DNA from: Clostridia bacterium
Lineage (GTDB): Bacteria > Bacillota > Clostridia > Lachnospirales > Lachnospiraceae
Assembly: GCA_910574255.1 (NCBI GenBank)
Contig: CAJTAK010000007.1
Span: 1-64,000, forward strand
Direction of reading: 5' to 3'
Length of the DNA stretch: 64,000 nucleotides
The translations under genes were made by a program, and so were the position numbers. Shown here piece after piece: positions 23,097-32,150 of this stretch. Position 1 is the first letter of the stretch. Every line of letters starts with the position of its first letter. The notes below the pieces were generated by a model. That model worked only from the letters and a program-made list of their open reading frames with translations. It was not told where the DNA came from and made no database searches.

Positions 23097-23693
23097 TCAT
23101 ATTTTCTTTTGCAAAAGAACCCGTATCTGCTCGCAAGCTGCTTCAATCGTTCCACTGTTGTCAATGACCACCTGACAGTGTTTCCGAAATTCCTCATCTG
23201 CAAGCTGGCTTTCAAACACTGCCGTAGTCTTTTCATCCGTGTAGCTGCGGGAGACCCGAAGGCGCTCTCGTCGAACTGCCTCGTCCGCATACACATACCA
23301 CAGTTCATCGCAGATTTCCTCATAATGATCTTCTATCAGCAATGCCGCTTCTATAATAAACAACCGGATTCCGCCCTCACTGCGGGCCTTTGCAATTTCC
23401 TTTCGGGCCAGCGCCTTTACCGCCGGGTGGATGATCCCGTTAAGATATTTTCGCTTTTTTTCATCAGAAAAGACCTGGGCTCCCAGCGCCTGTCGGTCAA
23501 TCCGTCCGTCCACGGCGAGAATTCCTTTTCCAAAATATTCTACAATCAGTCCGTAGGCATCCGTCCCCGGCTCCATCACCTGATGGCCTGCCTGATCCGC
23601 CTGAAACACTTGAGCCTTATAAGCTTCTTCCAAGAAGGACAGCAGCCGGCTTTTCCCTGCGCCGACGCCTCCTGTAATCCCTATTACCCGCAT
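23097..23693 (-). CDS. coaE: Dephospho-CoA kinase
   Basis: A 198-residue P-loop kinase for the last step of coenzyme A synthesis. The Walker A GGVGAGKS is at residues 8-15, followed by DQAGHQVMEPGT and the IIHPAV segment. Length is normal. No classical AGGAGG lies before the ATG. Instead the recurring CGGAACTGGAAT motif stands eight to nineteen bases ahead, its GGAA acting as the only Shine-Dalgarno candidate. It follows polA by 30 bases, a common polA-coaE order in Firmicutes. Confidence 0.94.
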   Translation of the reverse strand: MRVIGITGGVGAGKSRLLSFLEEAYKAQVFQADQAGHQVMEPGTDAYGLIVEYFGKGILAVDGRIDRQALGAQVFSDEKKRKYLNGIIHPAVKALARKEIAKARSEGGIRLFIIEAALLIEDHYEEICDELWYVYADEAVRRERLRVSRSYTDEKTTAVFESQLADEEFRKHCQVVIDNSGTIEAACEQIRVLLQKKI

Positions 23694-23698
23694 ATTCT

Positions 23699-23710
23699 AT
23701 TCCAGTTCCG
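23699..23710 (-). repeat. 12-base start-proximal motif, copy 4 (before coaE)
   Basis: Exact CGGAACTGGAAT between polA and coaE, preceded by GGAACTG as a partial second copy. Read in the polA frame past its TAG stop it encodes AELE and a second TAG. Confidence 0.7.
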
Positions 23711-23723
23711 CAGTTCCATATTT

Positions 23724-26363
23724 CTAATGAGCCTCGTACCAGTTTCCTCCCTGCTTCATATCAATCTCTAAAGGAACCGAAAGCCTGGCCGCCCCATGCA
23801 TTTCCTCCGAGAGAATCCTTTTCACCTGCTCGATTTCATCCAAATGAGTCTCCACCAGAAGCTCATCATGCACCTGGAGAAGCAGACGGGAACGCAGCCC
23901 CTCTTCTTTTAATTTTCGATCCACACGAACCATGGCAATCTTAATAATATCCGCTGCCGTTCCCTGAATAGGGGCATTCATGGCAACCCGCTCCCCAAAG
24001 GAGCGCTGCATAAAATTGGAGGATTTAAGTTCCGGCACCTGCCGCCTGCGTCCAAACATAGTGGTCACATAGCCTTTTTCCTTTGCATCCTTTACGCAGC
24101 CGTCCAAAAACTCTTTAATCTTTGGATATGTCTCAAAATATTTCTGAATATATTCCTGGGCTTCCTTTCGGGTAATGCTCAGATCCTGAGACAAGCCAAA
24201 GGAGCTGATCCCATACACAATTCCAAAGTTCACAGCCTTGGCATTCCGCCGCTGGAGATCCGTCACCTCATCAAAGGGAATATGAAATACCTGGGAAGCC
24301 GTCAAGCGGTGAATATCCTGAGCCTCCCGATACGCCTGAATCAGATTCTCATCCCCGGACATATGGGCCAACACCCGAAGCTCAATCTGAGAATAGTCCG
24401 CATCCAACAGCGTATATCCTTTCGCCGGAACAAATACCTTGCGAATCATCCGGCCCAATTCCATTCGGATGGGAATATTCTGCAAGTTAGGCTCCACGCT
24501 GCTCAGACGCCCGGTTGCCGTGATAGTCTGCTGAAAGGTGGTATGAATCCTCTGATCCCCTCCAATATAGACTGCCAGTCCGTCCGCATAGGTGGATTTA
24601 AGCTTCGTCAATTGACGGTATTCCAGAATATGAGACACAATCGGGTATTCCGGCTCCAGCTTTTCCAGAACATCCGCCGAGGTGGAATAGCCTGTCTTTG
24701 TCTTTTTTCCACCCTTCATTCCCATTTTTTCAAATAAAATCACACCAAGCTGCTTGGGAGAATTGATATTAAATTCCTCCCCTGCCTCCTGGTAGATCTC
24801 TTTTTCCAACTCCCCTATTCGAACAGCCAATGCATCGCCGTAGGTCTTAAGCTCCTTAGCCTCCACCTGTACGCCTGCACGCTCCATGGAAAAGAGGGTA
24901 AACACCAACGGCATCTCCATGTTCTCATAAAGCTCTTCCATACCCTCTTCCCTGATTCGTGCCCGTATGGGAGACAAGACCTCATAAAGTACATAGCTCA
25001 AATAACCTGCATAAATCCGAAATTCCTCCGGCTTTTCCTCCAGAACTTCAGAAAGCTTCTGTTTCCCAAAAAGCTCTGCTCTTGAAGGCACCGAAAGTCC
25101 CAGATATTCCCCAGCCAGCTCTTCACTGGAATAGCTGTCTTTCAGGGGATTCAGAAGATAAGCTCCAATCTCCACATCCCAAAAAGCCGGGGATGTCTTT
25201 ACATCCAAAAACTTAAGCTGTTCTTTTAAGCCTAAGCATACAATTTCTTTCACGCCTGCCAAAGCCCTGGACAGCCGTTCCGTAAGAAAGCCTTCTGTTA
25301 GAAAGCCCTGAACCGGGAAAATATATACCTCCTGTGCTGACAAAGCCAGAGAAAGCGCAAGTACCTCCTTGCCCTCCCGGATCAATTCAAAGGCCAGACG
25401 CTCCTGCTTTTCTGCCTTCTCAAACAGATTTTCCGCCTCTCCCAGATCCGTAACTGTCCGAAAGCTCTTTTCGACAGCCTCATTAGCGAGAGCCTCCACA
25501 GAGAAACGGGACAGCATATTTTTAAACTCCAGTTCCTTAATGATCTCATAGGCTTCTTTTGTGTAAATGTCTCCAAGGCGTGCCGCTTCCCAGTCATAAT
25601 CGTAGTCACAGTCAATGTTGATGGTTGCTAGAGCCTTGCTCATCTGAGCCATATCGTAATGGTTCCTCAATGCCTCTTTTGCCCGGTTGGGAGTAATCTC
25701 ATCCACATGGGCATATGCATTCTCAATACTTCCATACTTTACAATGAGATTGGTGGCCGTCTTCTCCCCAATGCCCGGAACACCGGGGATATTGTCAGAA
25801 GAATCGCCCATAAGCGCTTTCAATTCGATAATCTGCAAAGGCGTTATCTGATAACGGTCAATTACGTCCTGGGTATTGTAATTTTCAATCTCCGTCACGC
25901 CGCCCTTTGTCTTAGGCATGCGGATTCGAATATGCTCCGTGGCAAGCTGAAGCAAATCCCGATCGCCGGAAAGCACAATCACGTTAAGGCCTTTCTTCTC
26001 ACTGCGCTTTGCGGCTGTTCCCAGAAGATCGTCCGCCTCCAGGCCCGCCTTTTCCATGGTAAGAATCCCCATGGCATGCAGCAGCTTCTTTAACACCGGA
26101 ACCTGCTCATGGAGTTCTTCCGGCATAGGCTTTCTTGTTCCCTTATATTCCGCATACATCTCATGGCGAAAAGTAGGTGCCTTTACGTCAAAGGCCACTG
26201 TCACATAATCCGGCTTTTCCTCCTCCAGAACTTTAAACAGCGTATTCATAAACCCAAAAACAGCATTCGTATGAAGCCCCCGGGAGTTGGTCAGATTTGT
26301 CACTCCGTAAAAGGCCCGATTAATTATGCTGTGTCCGTCAACAAGTAAGATTTTTTCACTCAT
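23724..26363 (-). CDS. polA: DNA polymerase I
   Basis: An 879-residue family A polymerase for Okazaki-fragment processing and repair. The N-terminal 5' nuclease (about 1-290) includes LLVDGHSIINRAFYG and MGDSSDNIPGVPGIGEKTA. The middle 3'-5' exonuclease-like domain (about 300-480) lacks the DxE motif, so it has probably lost proofreading, as in Bacillus PolA. Polymerase motif A is DYSQIELRVLAHMSGDE, motif B RRNAKAVNFGIVYGIS, motif C LLQVHDELLVE. It overlaps the anti-sigma-like gene by four bases (ATGA), so the two are coupled. Confidence 0.96.
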   Translation of the reverse strand: MSEKILLVDGHSIINRAFYGVTNLTNSRGLHTNAVFGFMNTLFKVLEEEKPDYVTVAFDVKAPTFRHEMYAEYKGTRKPMPEELHEQVPVLKKLLHAMGILTMEKAGLEADDLLGTAAKRSEKKGLNVIVLSGDRDLLQLATEHIRIRMPKTKGGVTEIENYNTQDVIDRYQITPLQIIELKALMGDSSDNIPGVPGIGEKTATNLIVKYGSIENAYAHVDEITPNRAKEALRNHYDMAQMSKALATINIDCDYDYDWEAARLGDIYTKEAYEIIKELEFKNMLSRFSVEALANEAVEKSFRTVTDLGEAENLFEKAEKQERLAFELIREGKEVLALSLALSAQEVYIFPVQGFLTEGFLTERLSRALAGVKEIVCLGLKEQLKFLDVKTSPAFWDVEIGAYLLNPLKDSYSSEELAGEYLGLSVPSRAELFGKQKLSEVLEEKPEEFRIYAGYLSYVLYEVLSPIRARIREEGMEELYENMEMPLVFTLFSMERAGVQVEAKELKTYGDALAVRIGELEKEIYQEAGEEFNINSPKQLGVILFEKMGMKGGKKTKTGYSTSADVLEKLEPEYPIVSHILEYRQLTKLKSTYADGLAVYIGGDQRIHTTFQQTITATGRLSSVEPNLQNIPIRMELGRMIRKVFVPAKGYTLLDADYSQIELRVLAHMSGDENLIQAYREAQDIHRLTASQVFHIPFDEVTDLQRRNAKAVNFGIVYGISSFGLSQDLSITRKEAQEYIQKYFETYPKIKEFLDGCVKDAKEKGYVTTMFGRRRQVPELKSSNFMQRSFGERVAMNAPIQGTAADIIKIAMVRVDRKLKEEGLRSRLLLQVHDELLVETHLDEIEQVKRILSEEMHGAARLSVPLEIDMKQGGNWYEAH

Positions 26364-26689
26364 ATTTTTAACATCTCCATTATCATAATTCCGGTCAATG
26401 CCGCCATAGCAAGCACCTGGGACAGCACATAGTACACATCAAAGATTTTTTTCCCCCGAATACGCATCTCAGAAGCCCAAAGGGACTCTTCCAAAAGCTT
26501 ATGCATATTCTGATCCTCTCCGCCCTCCTCAAGCTGCGCAAGGCCTGTGTAGATAGTATAATAGATCTCCAGCTCTTCATAGCAGTCCTGACATGTATGG
26601 ACATGGGCCAGAAAAGCGCTCAATTCCTTGTCCGTCAGCTCCTTATTGATATATGGCATTACCATCTGCTCCGCTTCTTTACAAGTCAT
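26360..26689 (-). CDS. Zinc-finger anti-sigma-like membrane protein
   Basis: 109 residues. The N-terminal half has a ZAS-type motif His29-x3-Cys33-x2-Cys36 (HVHTCQDC) plus Cys3, as in anti-sigma factors. The C-terminus has one hydrophobic segment (about 86-107) for membrane insertion. No sigma factor gene is adjacent; instead it overlaps the start of polA. It may be an orphan anti-sigma factor or a zinc-finger membrane protein of another role. The 200 bases upstream hold the rhamnose operon terminator. Confidence 0.75.
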   Translation of the reverse strand: MTCKEAEQMVMPYINKELTDKELSAFLAHVHTCQDCYEELEIYYTIYTGLAQLEEGGEDQNMHKLLEESLWASEMRIRGKKIFDVYYVLSQVLAMAALTGIMIMEMLKI

Positions 26690-26794
26690 AGTCTGGCTCC
26701 TTTCCTTGCATTTCAGGCAAATTCACCTTGCCCGCCGGGTGTTTCTTCAAACATTCTACCATTCCCATCTTTAAATTACAACCTTACTTTTCCC

Positions 26795-26861
26795 ATAAAC
26801 AGAAACAGAGATACGCCTTGAGCATATCTCTGTCCAATAAGTTTGGAACCTGCTTCCAAAC
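26795..26861 (-). terminator. Double-hairpin terminator after the rhamnose operon
   Basis: First hairpin GTTTGGAA/TTCCAAAC (26841-26861), then a 12-pair stem ACAGAGATATGC/GCGTATCTCTGT (26805-26816 with 26822-26833, one G-U), followed on the minus strand by TTCTGTTT. It ends the transcript just after the class II aldolase gene. Confidence 0.75.
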
Positions 26862-26889
26862 CTGTTGTTCATGATTCAGTACAAATCTT

Positions 26890-27957
26890 TTATGCCTGCT
26901 TCTTCCGGTAAGATTCCGCCTCCCAATGGGTGATAAAGTAAGTCAGCTCATCCGTCATAGGAAGAATTCCGCCGAATTTCTCCGCATAATAAGCCACCTT
27001 CATAGCATCCGTAAGAAGAAGCTCCGCATTCTTAATCTCCTTCTCGCTCTGGCAGAGGGCAAAGGCCCCCACATTCTGCATAAGGACAATCTTCGGATAA
27101 TCCCCTTCCTTCTCCTTAAATGCGTTCAGCGCCGTCTCCAAATCCTCATCCTGTCCCACAAACAATGGAAATGCACCGCAGTATACAATGTGATCCGGTG
27201 TAAACGGCTTTAAAAGCGCCTGTGCCTTCTCTTTGCTGCTGACGAAATGAACGGCTTCCCGTATAGGCAGGAACTCCGCTGCCCGGCCGGTAACGGCATG
27301 AAGCTTCGCTGTCAGCTCATCCTTCCCCTCTGTCCGAACGTAAGCCTCCAGCTTATCAATCACATCTGCCAGAATCCGGTCAATCTCTTCCACAGTCTCC
27401 GCAGCAATAAAGATACCATGGTTCTGCAGAAGCACAACCTGTACCTCCTGGCCATGTTCCTTCCTGTAAACCTTCATAGCCTCATTGCACAGCTTGCCAA
27501 GCGTATATCCCGGACGGCAGATGGGTATCCAGATCATCTGAGAGCCCAGAATCTCCTTTGCCAGCTCTTCGGCACCCTTGGAGCAGGTCAGGCCATTAAT
27601 AAGCGCCGGATGAATGTGAAGCACAAAGGTCTGCGGGAACAGGCTGTGAAGCAGTGCCTCCACGCTCGGCCGTTTGCTCAGGTCCTCGTCACAGCGGGCA
27701 TCCATCACATCCTTAAGGAATGCCGCCTCCCTTGCCGCATCCTCAGCCGGATAGTCCTTCTCCATCAGAGCCGTAAGCTTGGCAATATCCATAGCCACAA
27801 AGCCCTCTGCCGTAATGGTTCCCAGGCTGGTTCCTGAGCATTTTACATAGAGTACCCCGCCCTTCTTATAGGAAGTATTGCCGCCGCCTGCCAGCACCAG
27901 ATCCGGATTCTTCCCATGCTTATTTGACATTTCAACTAATTTCGTTAAATCTACCAT
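26890..27957 (-). CDS. Class II aldolase, probable rhamnulose-1-phosphate aldolase
   Basis: 355 residues. It has the class II aldolase/adducin fold, with GGGNTSYKKGG for phosphate binding and zinc histidines in VLHIHPALINGLTC and LLQNHGIFIAAET. It resembles the aldolase half of the long RhaD/RhaEW-type enzymes rather than the short E. coli RhaD, and the dehydrogenase half is absent. Expected to split L-rhamnulose 1-phosphate into DHAP and lactaldehyde. AGGAG seven bases before the ATG at 27957 overrides the longer frame to 28044. Last gene of the rhamnose operon. No rhamnose isomerase is in the window. Confidence 0.82.
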   Translation of the reverse strand: MVDLTKLVEMSNKHGKNPDLVLAGGGNTSYKKGGVLYVKCSGTSLGTITAEGFVAMDIAKLTALMEKDYPAEDAAREAAFLKDVMDARCDEDLSKRPSVEALLHSLFPQTFVLHIHPALINGLTCSKGAEELAKEILGSQMIWIPICRPGYTLGKLCNEAMKVYRKEHGQEVQVVLLQNHGIFIAAETVEEIDRILADVIDKLEAYVRTEGKDELTAKLHAVTGRAAEFLPIREAVHFVSSKEKAQALLKPFTPDHIVYCGAFPLFVGQDEDLETALNAFKEKEGDYPKIVLMQNVGAFALCQSEKEIKNAELLLTDAMKVAYYAEKFGGILPMTDELTYFITHWEAESYRKKQA

Positions 27958-28111
27958 GATTTTTCTCCTATTTTCATTCCGCACAACCCCTATAACACAT
28001 AAGATACGGAACCATTTCCAGCCGCTAAACATATACATTTCCACATATTCTTAAACGGCTCCATGCATTATTTGAATTCTGCTGATTTGTACAGATAAAG
28101 CCATTTCCGCT

Positions 28112-29518
28112 CTACGCCCGGAAGGAACGTACTTCAAAAGAATTCCGAATGCACACCCTGGCATCCCAAATGTCCCGAAGCTCCCCTGCCGCAATCATCT
28201 GGGCTGCCAGATTGCCCAGAGCTGTAGCCTCACCAGGTCCTGCCACAACTTCCTTCCCGGTATAACGGGCCGTCAGTTCATTGAGATAATCCGCATTGGA
28301 ACCCCCGCCCACTACATGAATCTTCTCATAATGCTTTCCTGTCAGTTCTTCAATCTCCCGAACCGTCTCCCCATAGCTGCGGGCCAAATTCTGATAAATC
28401 ACCGTGGCAAGCTCTCCCGGAGTCTCAGGCACCCTCTGGCCATGCTGCCGACAATATTCCCGAATCGCCTCAATCATGCTGTCCGGTGCCAGAAAGCTTC
28501 CGTCATTCACATCTATCACCGCCGGAAAATCCGAAACCTTCTCCGCCATCTCACAAAGCTCCCCATAGCTGTATTTCTTCGGCAGTTCCTTTCGCACAGA
28601 CTGAATCATCCAAAGCCCCATAATATTCTTCAAAAACCGGAAGCGATAATTTACACCGCCCTCATTGGTAAAGTTTGCCCTGCGGCTATCTTCCCTGCAG
28701 TCTGCTTCTTTCAGTTCCGTTCCCATCAGCGACCAGGTACCTGAGCTGATATAGATCACATCCTCCTCCGTAGAGGGAACGGCCAGAACCGCCGAAGCCG
28801 TATCGTGGGTGGCCGGCTGCATCACCGTACAGGAGAAGCCAACCTCTTCCTCCACCTCTTTTTTTAAGGGTCCTACCACCGTACCCGGAAGGCTGATAGG
28901 CCCGAAGATTTCCTTTTTATAACCCAAACGTTCAATTAATTCAAAGTCCCAGTCCTTAGTCACAGGACTTACAAGCTGTCCGGATGTGGCATTGGTATAC
29001 TCCGTCTTCGCCACTCCCGTCAGCAGATAATGAAAATAATCCGGAAGCATCAAAAGCTGCTCCGCTTTATCCATCAGTTCCGGCTGCTGTTCCTTTACTG
29101 CCATCAACTGGTAAATCGTATTAAAAATCTGCTTTTGAATTCCTGTTCTTGCATACAGCTCTTCGGGGGAAATGATCTCATAGACCTTATCATCCATGCC
29201 CTCTGTCCGCTTATCCCGATAACCTACCGCATCCCCCAGACGTTCCCCGTTTTTGTCCAGAAGAACATAGTCTACCGCCCAGGTATCCACACCCATACTC
29301 ACCGGAATCTTGCCAAGCTCCTTACAGCGCTTCATTCCGGCCTTAATTTCTCCAAATAAACCATCCGCATCCCAGCACAAATGGCCATTTTTCGGCTTCA
29401 TCCCATTGTCAAAGCGGTAGATCTCCTCCAGAACCATCTTTCCATCCTCAAGATGTCCCAGAATATGACGTCCGCTGGAAGCGCCGATATCGACTGCCAG
29501 ATAATAGGTGTTGCTCAT
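28112..29518 (-). CDS. rhaB: Rhamnulokinase
   Basis: A 468-residue FGGY-family sugar kinase. Landmarks are YYLAVDIGASSGRHILGHL (ATP loop), MGVDTWAVDYVLLDKNGERL, the YRDKRTEGM segment, LPDYFHYLLTG and the VVGGGSNADYLNELTA nucleotide-binding end. These match RhaB. It phosphorylates L-rhamnulose at C1. The start is ATG 29518 (AAAGGAG upstream); the frame is open to 29572. It is separated from the binding-protein gene by a strong hairpin that may lower its expression relative to the transporter. Confidence 0.92.
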   Translation of the reverse strand: MSNTYYLAVDIGASSGRHILGHLEDGKMVLEEIYRFDNGMKPKNGHLCWDADGLFGEIKAGMKRCKELGKIPVSMGVDTWAVDYVLLDKNGERLGDAVGYRDKRTEGMDDKVYEIISPEELYARTGIQKQIFNTIYQLMAVKEQQPELMDKAEQLLMLPDYFHYLLTGVAKTEYTNATSGQLVSPVTKDWDFELIERLGYKKEIFGPISLPGTVVGPLKKEVEEEVGFSCTVMQPATHDTASAVLAVPSTEEDVIYISSGTWSLMGTELKEADCREDSRRANFTNEGGVNYRFRFLKNIMGLWMIQSVRKELPKKYSYGELCEMAEKVSDFPAVIDVNDGSFLAPDSMIEAIREYCRQHGQRVPETPGELATVIYQNLARSYGETVREIEELTGKHYEKIHVVGGGSNADYLNELTARYTGKEVVAGPGEATALGNLAAQMIAAGELRDIWDARVCIRNSFEVRSFRA

Positions 29519-29534
29519 ACTTTTCTCCTTTTTT

Positions 29535-29569
29535 AAAACAGGGGACTGCAGGCGCAGTCCCCCAGTTTT
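29535..29569 (-). terminator. Intercistronic hairpin between binding-protein gene and rhaB
   Basis: GGGGACTGC/GCAGTCCCC (29541-29549 with 29554-29562) with flanking AAAAC/GTTTT pairs and a four-base loop, then TGTTTTAAA on the minus strand. It could act as a leaky terminator or as a 3' stabiliser of the upstream mRNA. Confidence 0.55.
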
Positions 29570-29587
29570 CATATGTCTAACAAAATC

Positions 29588-30787
29588 TTACAGCTTGTCA
29601 ATCCACTCAGCCATGTTGCCCTTGTAGAAGATGTACGGTGTACCAGCCAGAACAAAGGTTCCGTCGCCCTGTGTATAAACGCTGTAATCCTCTTCCGCAT
29701 AGTCACGGAATGCAGCCATAGTAAAGGTCTCACCGTCTGTTCCTGCCCAGCCATTGGTCAGAGCAGCGTCAATTGCAGCACCTGCTACAGCGCCAAGATG
29801 AATAACATCCCACAGCATCATGTAGGGGCATACATAAGTGAAAGCATCCTCGTCCGCACTGTTGGGCATGAAGGACTGCATCTCGGAAGGAAGTCCAAGA
29901 CCTGTCAGCTTAATTTCGCTGTTCGCCTGCTTCAGAACCTGGCCTGCTGCTGCGATACCAACTGTTGTCGGAGAAATGATACAGTCAACCTTATTCTCTG
30001 CTACGAAAGCATTTGCCTGAGTCGTAGACTCTGTCGGGTCATCATTTCCATACTTCTTGTCAAGCTCGGGGCTGACCTTGCCTGCGTACATATCCTTTGC
30101 AAGCTCTACTTCCATAGCCGCGATCCAGCTGTTCTGTACAGGAGTATCAACACCTGCGGAAAGAACACCAAGAACGATCTCGTCGCCTGAGTAGCTGCCA
30201 AGCTGCTCTGCTACTACTTCTTCCATAGTCTTATCTTCCGGATAATCTACACCAAGAGTAATCAGAACGGCTGCCTGTACCAGATAAGATCCGATATCCT
30301 GAACCTCTGCCTGGTTGATGTGTGCCAGACGATAGTTTACGCTTGCCTCAGAGTCGATGGAAACGATGGGGATTCCGGCATCCTTTGCCTTCTGGAATAC
30401 TTCATCATATCCGGTATCACCGTTGGTGGAAATAACGATAGAGGCAACACCCTGTGTAATCAGCTCATCCAGCATCTGAACCTGAGCTGCTACCGTAGTC
30501 TCAGCCGGGCTGGTGTACTCAGTCTCATAACCAAGTGCACTCATGTACTCGCTGTAGCCCTCATACATCAGATCACCAAAGCTGTTACCGGTAGACTTGA
30601 ACATAAAGATGTGTTTTCCGGAGCCATCAGCTGCCGGTGCAGGAGCCTCTGCATCATCTCCGCCCTCAGCCGGAGCCTCTGCTGCCGGCGCATCAGTTGC
30701 CGGTGCTTCTGTTTCTTTGGAACCGCAGGCAGCAAGTCCTGCAATCATGCTCACACTGAGCATCAGAGCTAAGAATTTCTTCATCAT
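29588..30787 (-). CDS. Rhamnose-type ABC transporter substrate-binding lipoprotein
   Basis: 399 residues. Signal peptide with lipobox ending at Cys21 (SMIAGLAAC), a ~35-residue Ala/Pro/Glu linker, then a periplasmic-binding fold of the sugar type I class (HIFMFKSTGNSFGDLMYEGY, IVISTNGDTGYDEVF, IPIVSIDSEASVNYR). It captures the sugar outside the membrane for the importer encoded upstream. AGGAGG lies ten bases before the ATG. The gene lies after the two permeases and before rhaB. Rhamnose is inferred from rhaB and the AraC regulator; related transporters carry ribose or autoinducer-2. Confidence 0.88.
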   Translation of the reverse strand: MMKKFLALMLSVSMIAGLAACGSKETEAPATDAPAAEAPAEGGDDAEAPAPAADGSGKHIFMFKSTGNSFGDLMYEGYSEYMSALGYETEYTSPAETTVAAQVQMLDELITQGVASIVISTNGDTGYDEVFQKAKDAGIPIVSIDSEASVNYRLAHINQAEVQDIGSYLVQAAVLITLGVDYPEDKTMEEVVAEQLGSYSGDEIVLGVLSAGVDTPVQNSWIAAMEVELAKDMYAGKVSPELDKKYGNDDPTESTTQANAFVAENKVDCIISPTTVGIAAAGQVLKQANSEIKLTGLGLPSEMQSFMPNSADEDAFTYVCPYMMLWDVIHLGAVAGAAIDAALTNGWAGTDGETFTMAAFRDYAEEDYSVYTQGDGTFVLAGTPYIFYKGNMAEWIDKL

Positions 30788-30821
30788 AATTAAGTATCCT
30801 CCTTTTAATTTTGACTTTCTA

Positions 30822-30852
30822 TATATACGGAGCGCTCTAAACTCCGGATATA
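30822..30852 (-). other. Hairpin between permease and binding-protein genes
   Basis: TATATCCGGAG/CTCCGTATATA arms (30842-30852 with 30822-30832, one mismatch), nine-base loop, no T-run. It lies in the leader of the binding-protein gene. Such hairpins often stabilise or separately process the abundant binding-protein mRNA. Confidence 0.5.
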
Positions 30853-30908
30853 CCTTGATTTACCCACCCTGAAAGGGTATGTGTTGCGGGATGCCCTTGG
30901 GATATACC

Positions 30909-32150
30909 TTATGAAAAACGTTCCTTGTTCCTGCGGGCATCCTCTGCAAGCTCCGCTTTCATCTGTGCGGTTTTCTCCTTGCAGGTAGTCCGGAGAGTTG
31001 TAATTTTCTCCTCCAGCTTACGGATCTTTCCGTCCGTATCCCCGTCTTTCTTAAGCTTTGCAATCTCTGCCCGAAGCTCTTTTACCTCTGCGGCAGTCTT
31101 CACATTCAAAGCTTCAATATTCTTATTGTTCTTATACAGAACCTTTAACTTAACATCTGCAATCAACTGCCGATTCACACTTGGAATGAGTACCGCAATC
31201 AGCAGAACGATACCCGTTACAATCTTACGGGTATTGGCATCCACGCCAATGAGACCCAGCGTATACAGCAGGAATGCCATAATAAAGGTAGAGATAAAGG
31301 GACCATAGACCTTGCCCTTTCCGCCATTGGTAGACACACCGCCCAATACACAGATTGCAATCGTATCCATCTCATATCCCGTACCCATGGAGGAGGAAAG
31401 TCCGCCGCCCATACGTCCTACAAAGAAAATGGAACCAATACCTGCCATCACTCCCATGAGAATGAAGACAACCAGCTTTACACGCTCCACACGAATGCCG
31501 GAATAAGCCGCCGTAACAGGATTGTTTCCTACAATATACAGCTTCCGCCCAAAGGTGGATCGATGCAGAATAAAGTAGAAAATTATCGTAATAATAATAT
31601 ACAGCACCATACAAATAGGGAAGATTCCCCAGTTTCTCCAGCCAATGGCATTGTAGAAAGCCGGAAAGTTCTTCAGTGAATTTACATCCAAAATAATCTC
31701 TACAATTCCCCGGAAAAGCATGGAAGTGGAAATGGTTACAATAACCGCAGGCATCTTAATATATCCAACCAGAAAACCATTAAAGGCTCCGCAGACCGCT
31801 CCCGTAAGAACACCTGCCAGTACTGCTACAATCGCCGGCGCTCCGTTCTGGTACAGAAGTCCCGTAGTCATTCCTGAGAGAACCATATTAGACGCAATGG
31901 ATACATCAATATCTCCCAGCATCAGCACAAACACCATACCCATTACCATGGGAGAGAGATCCAGCCCCGACTGAATAATAGACTGAATGGTGCCGATGTT
32001 AAAATACAGTGCCGGTCTTGCTGCTGCCAGAATCAGGTTAATGAGAATCAGTATGTAAATCAGAATCATTTCCCATTTTACCAGGAACTTACTCAGTTGA
32101 AAACCCTCTTTTACAGTCAGATCCCTAACTGTTGCTTTATTCTCAGCCAT
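30909..32150 (-). CDS. Sugar ABC transporter permease with coiled-coil tail
   Basis: 413 residues. Residues about 25-330 form the multi-span permease of the ribose/rhamnose (BPD_transp_2) class, with GDIDVSIASNMVLSGM and AICVLGGVSTNGGKG. The last ~80 residues are charged and predicted coiled-coil (VKTAAEVKELRAEIAKLKK and KIRKLEEKITTLRTTCKEK), an extension absent from usual permeases of ~320-330 residues. Start ATG shares one base with the stop of the preceding permease. It pairs with that permease and the twin-domain ATPase. Confidence 0.88.
   Translation of the reverse strand: MAENKATVRDLTVKEGFQLSKFLVKWEMILIYILILINLILAAARPALYFNIGTIQSIIQSGLDLSPMVMGMVFVLMLGDIDVSIASNMVLSGMTTGLLYQNGAPAIVAVLAGVLTGAVCGAFNGFLVGYIKMPAVIVTISTSMLFRGIVEIILDVNSLKNFPAFYNAIGWRNWGIFPICMVLYIIITIIFYFILHRSTFGRKLYIVGNNPVTAAYSGIRVERVKLVVFILMGVMAGIGSIFFVGRMGGGLSSSMGTGYEMDTIAICVLGGVSTNGGKGKVYGPFISTFIMAFLLYTLGLIGVDANTRKIVTGIVLLIAVLIPSVNRQLIADVKLKVLYKNNKNIEALNVKTAAEVKELRAEIAKLKKDGDTDGKIRKLEEKITTLRTTCKEKTAQMKAELAEDARRNKERFS

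Noticed and set aside
23084-23323. N-terminal extension of the KilA-N-like ORF
   Set aside because: These 80 codons overlap coaE in another frame and read as a shadow; a ribosome site supports the ATG at 23083.
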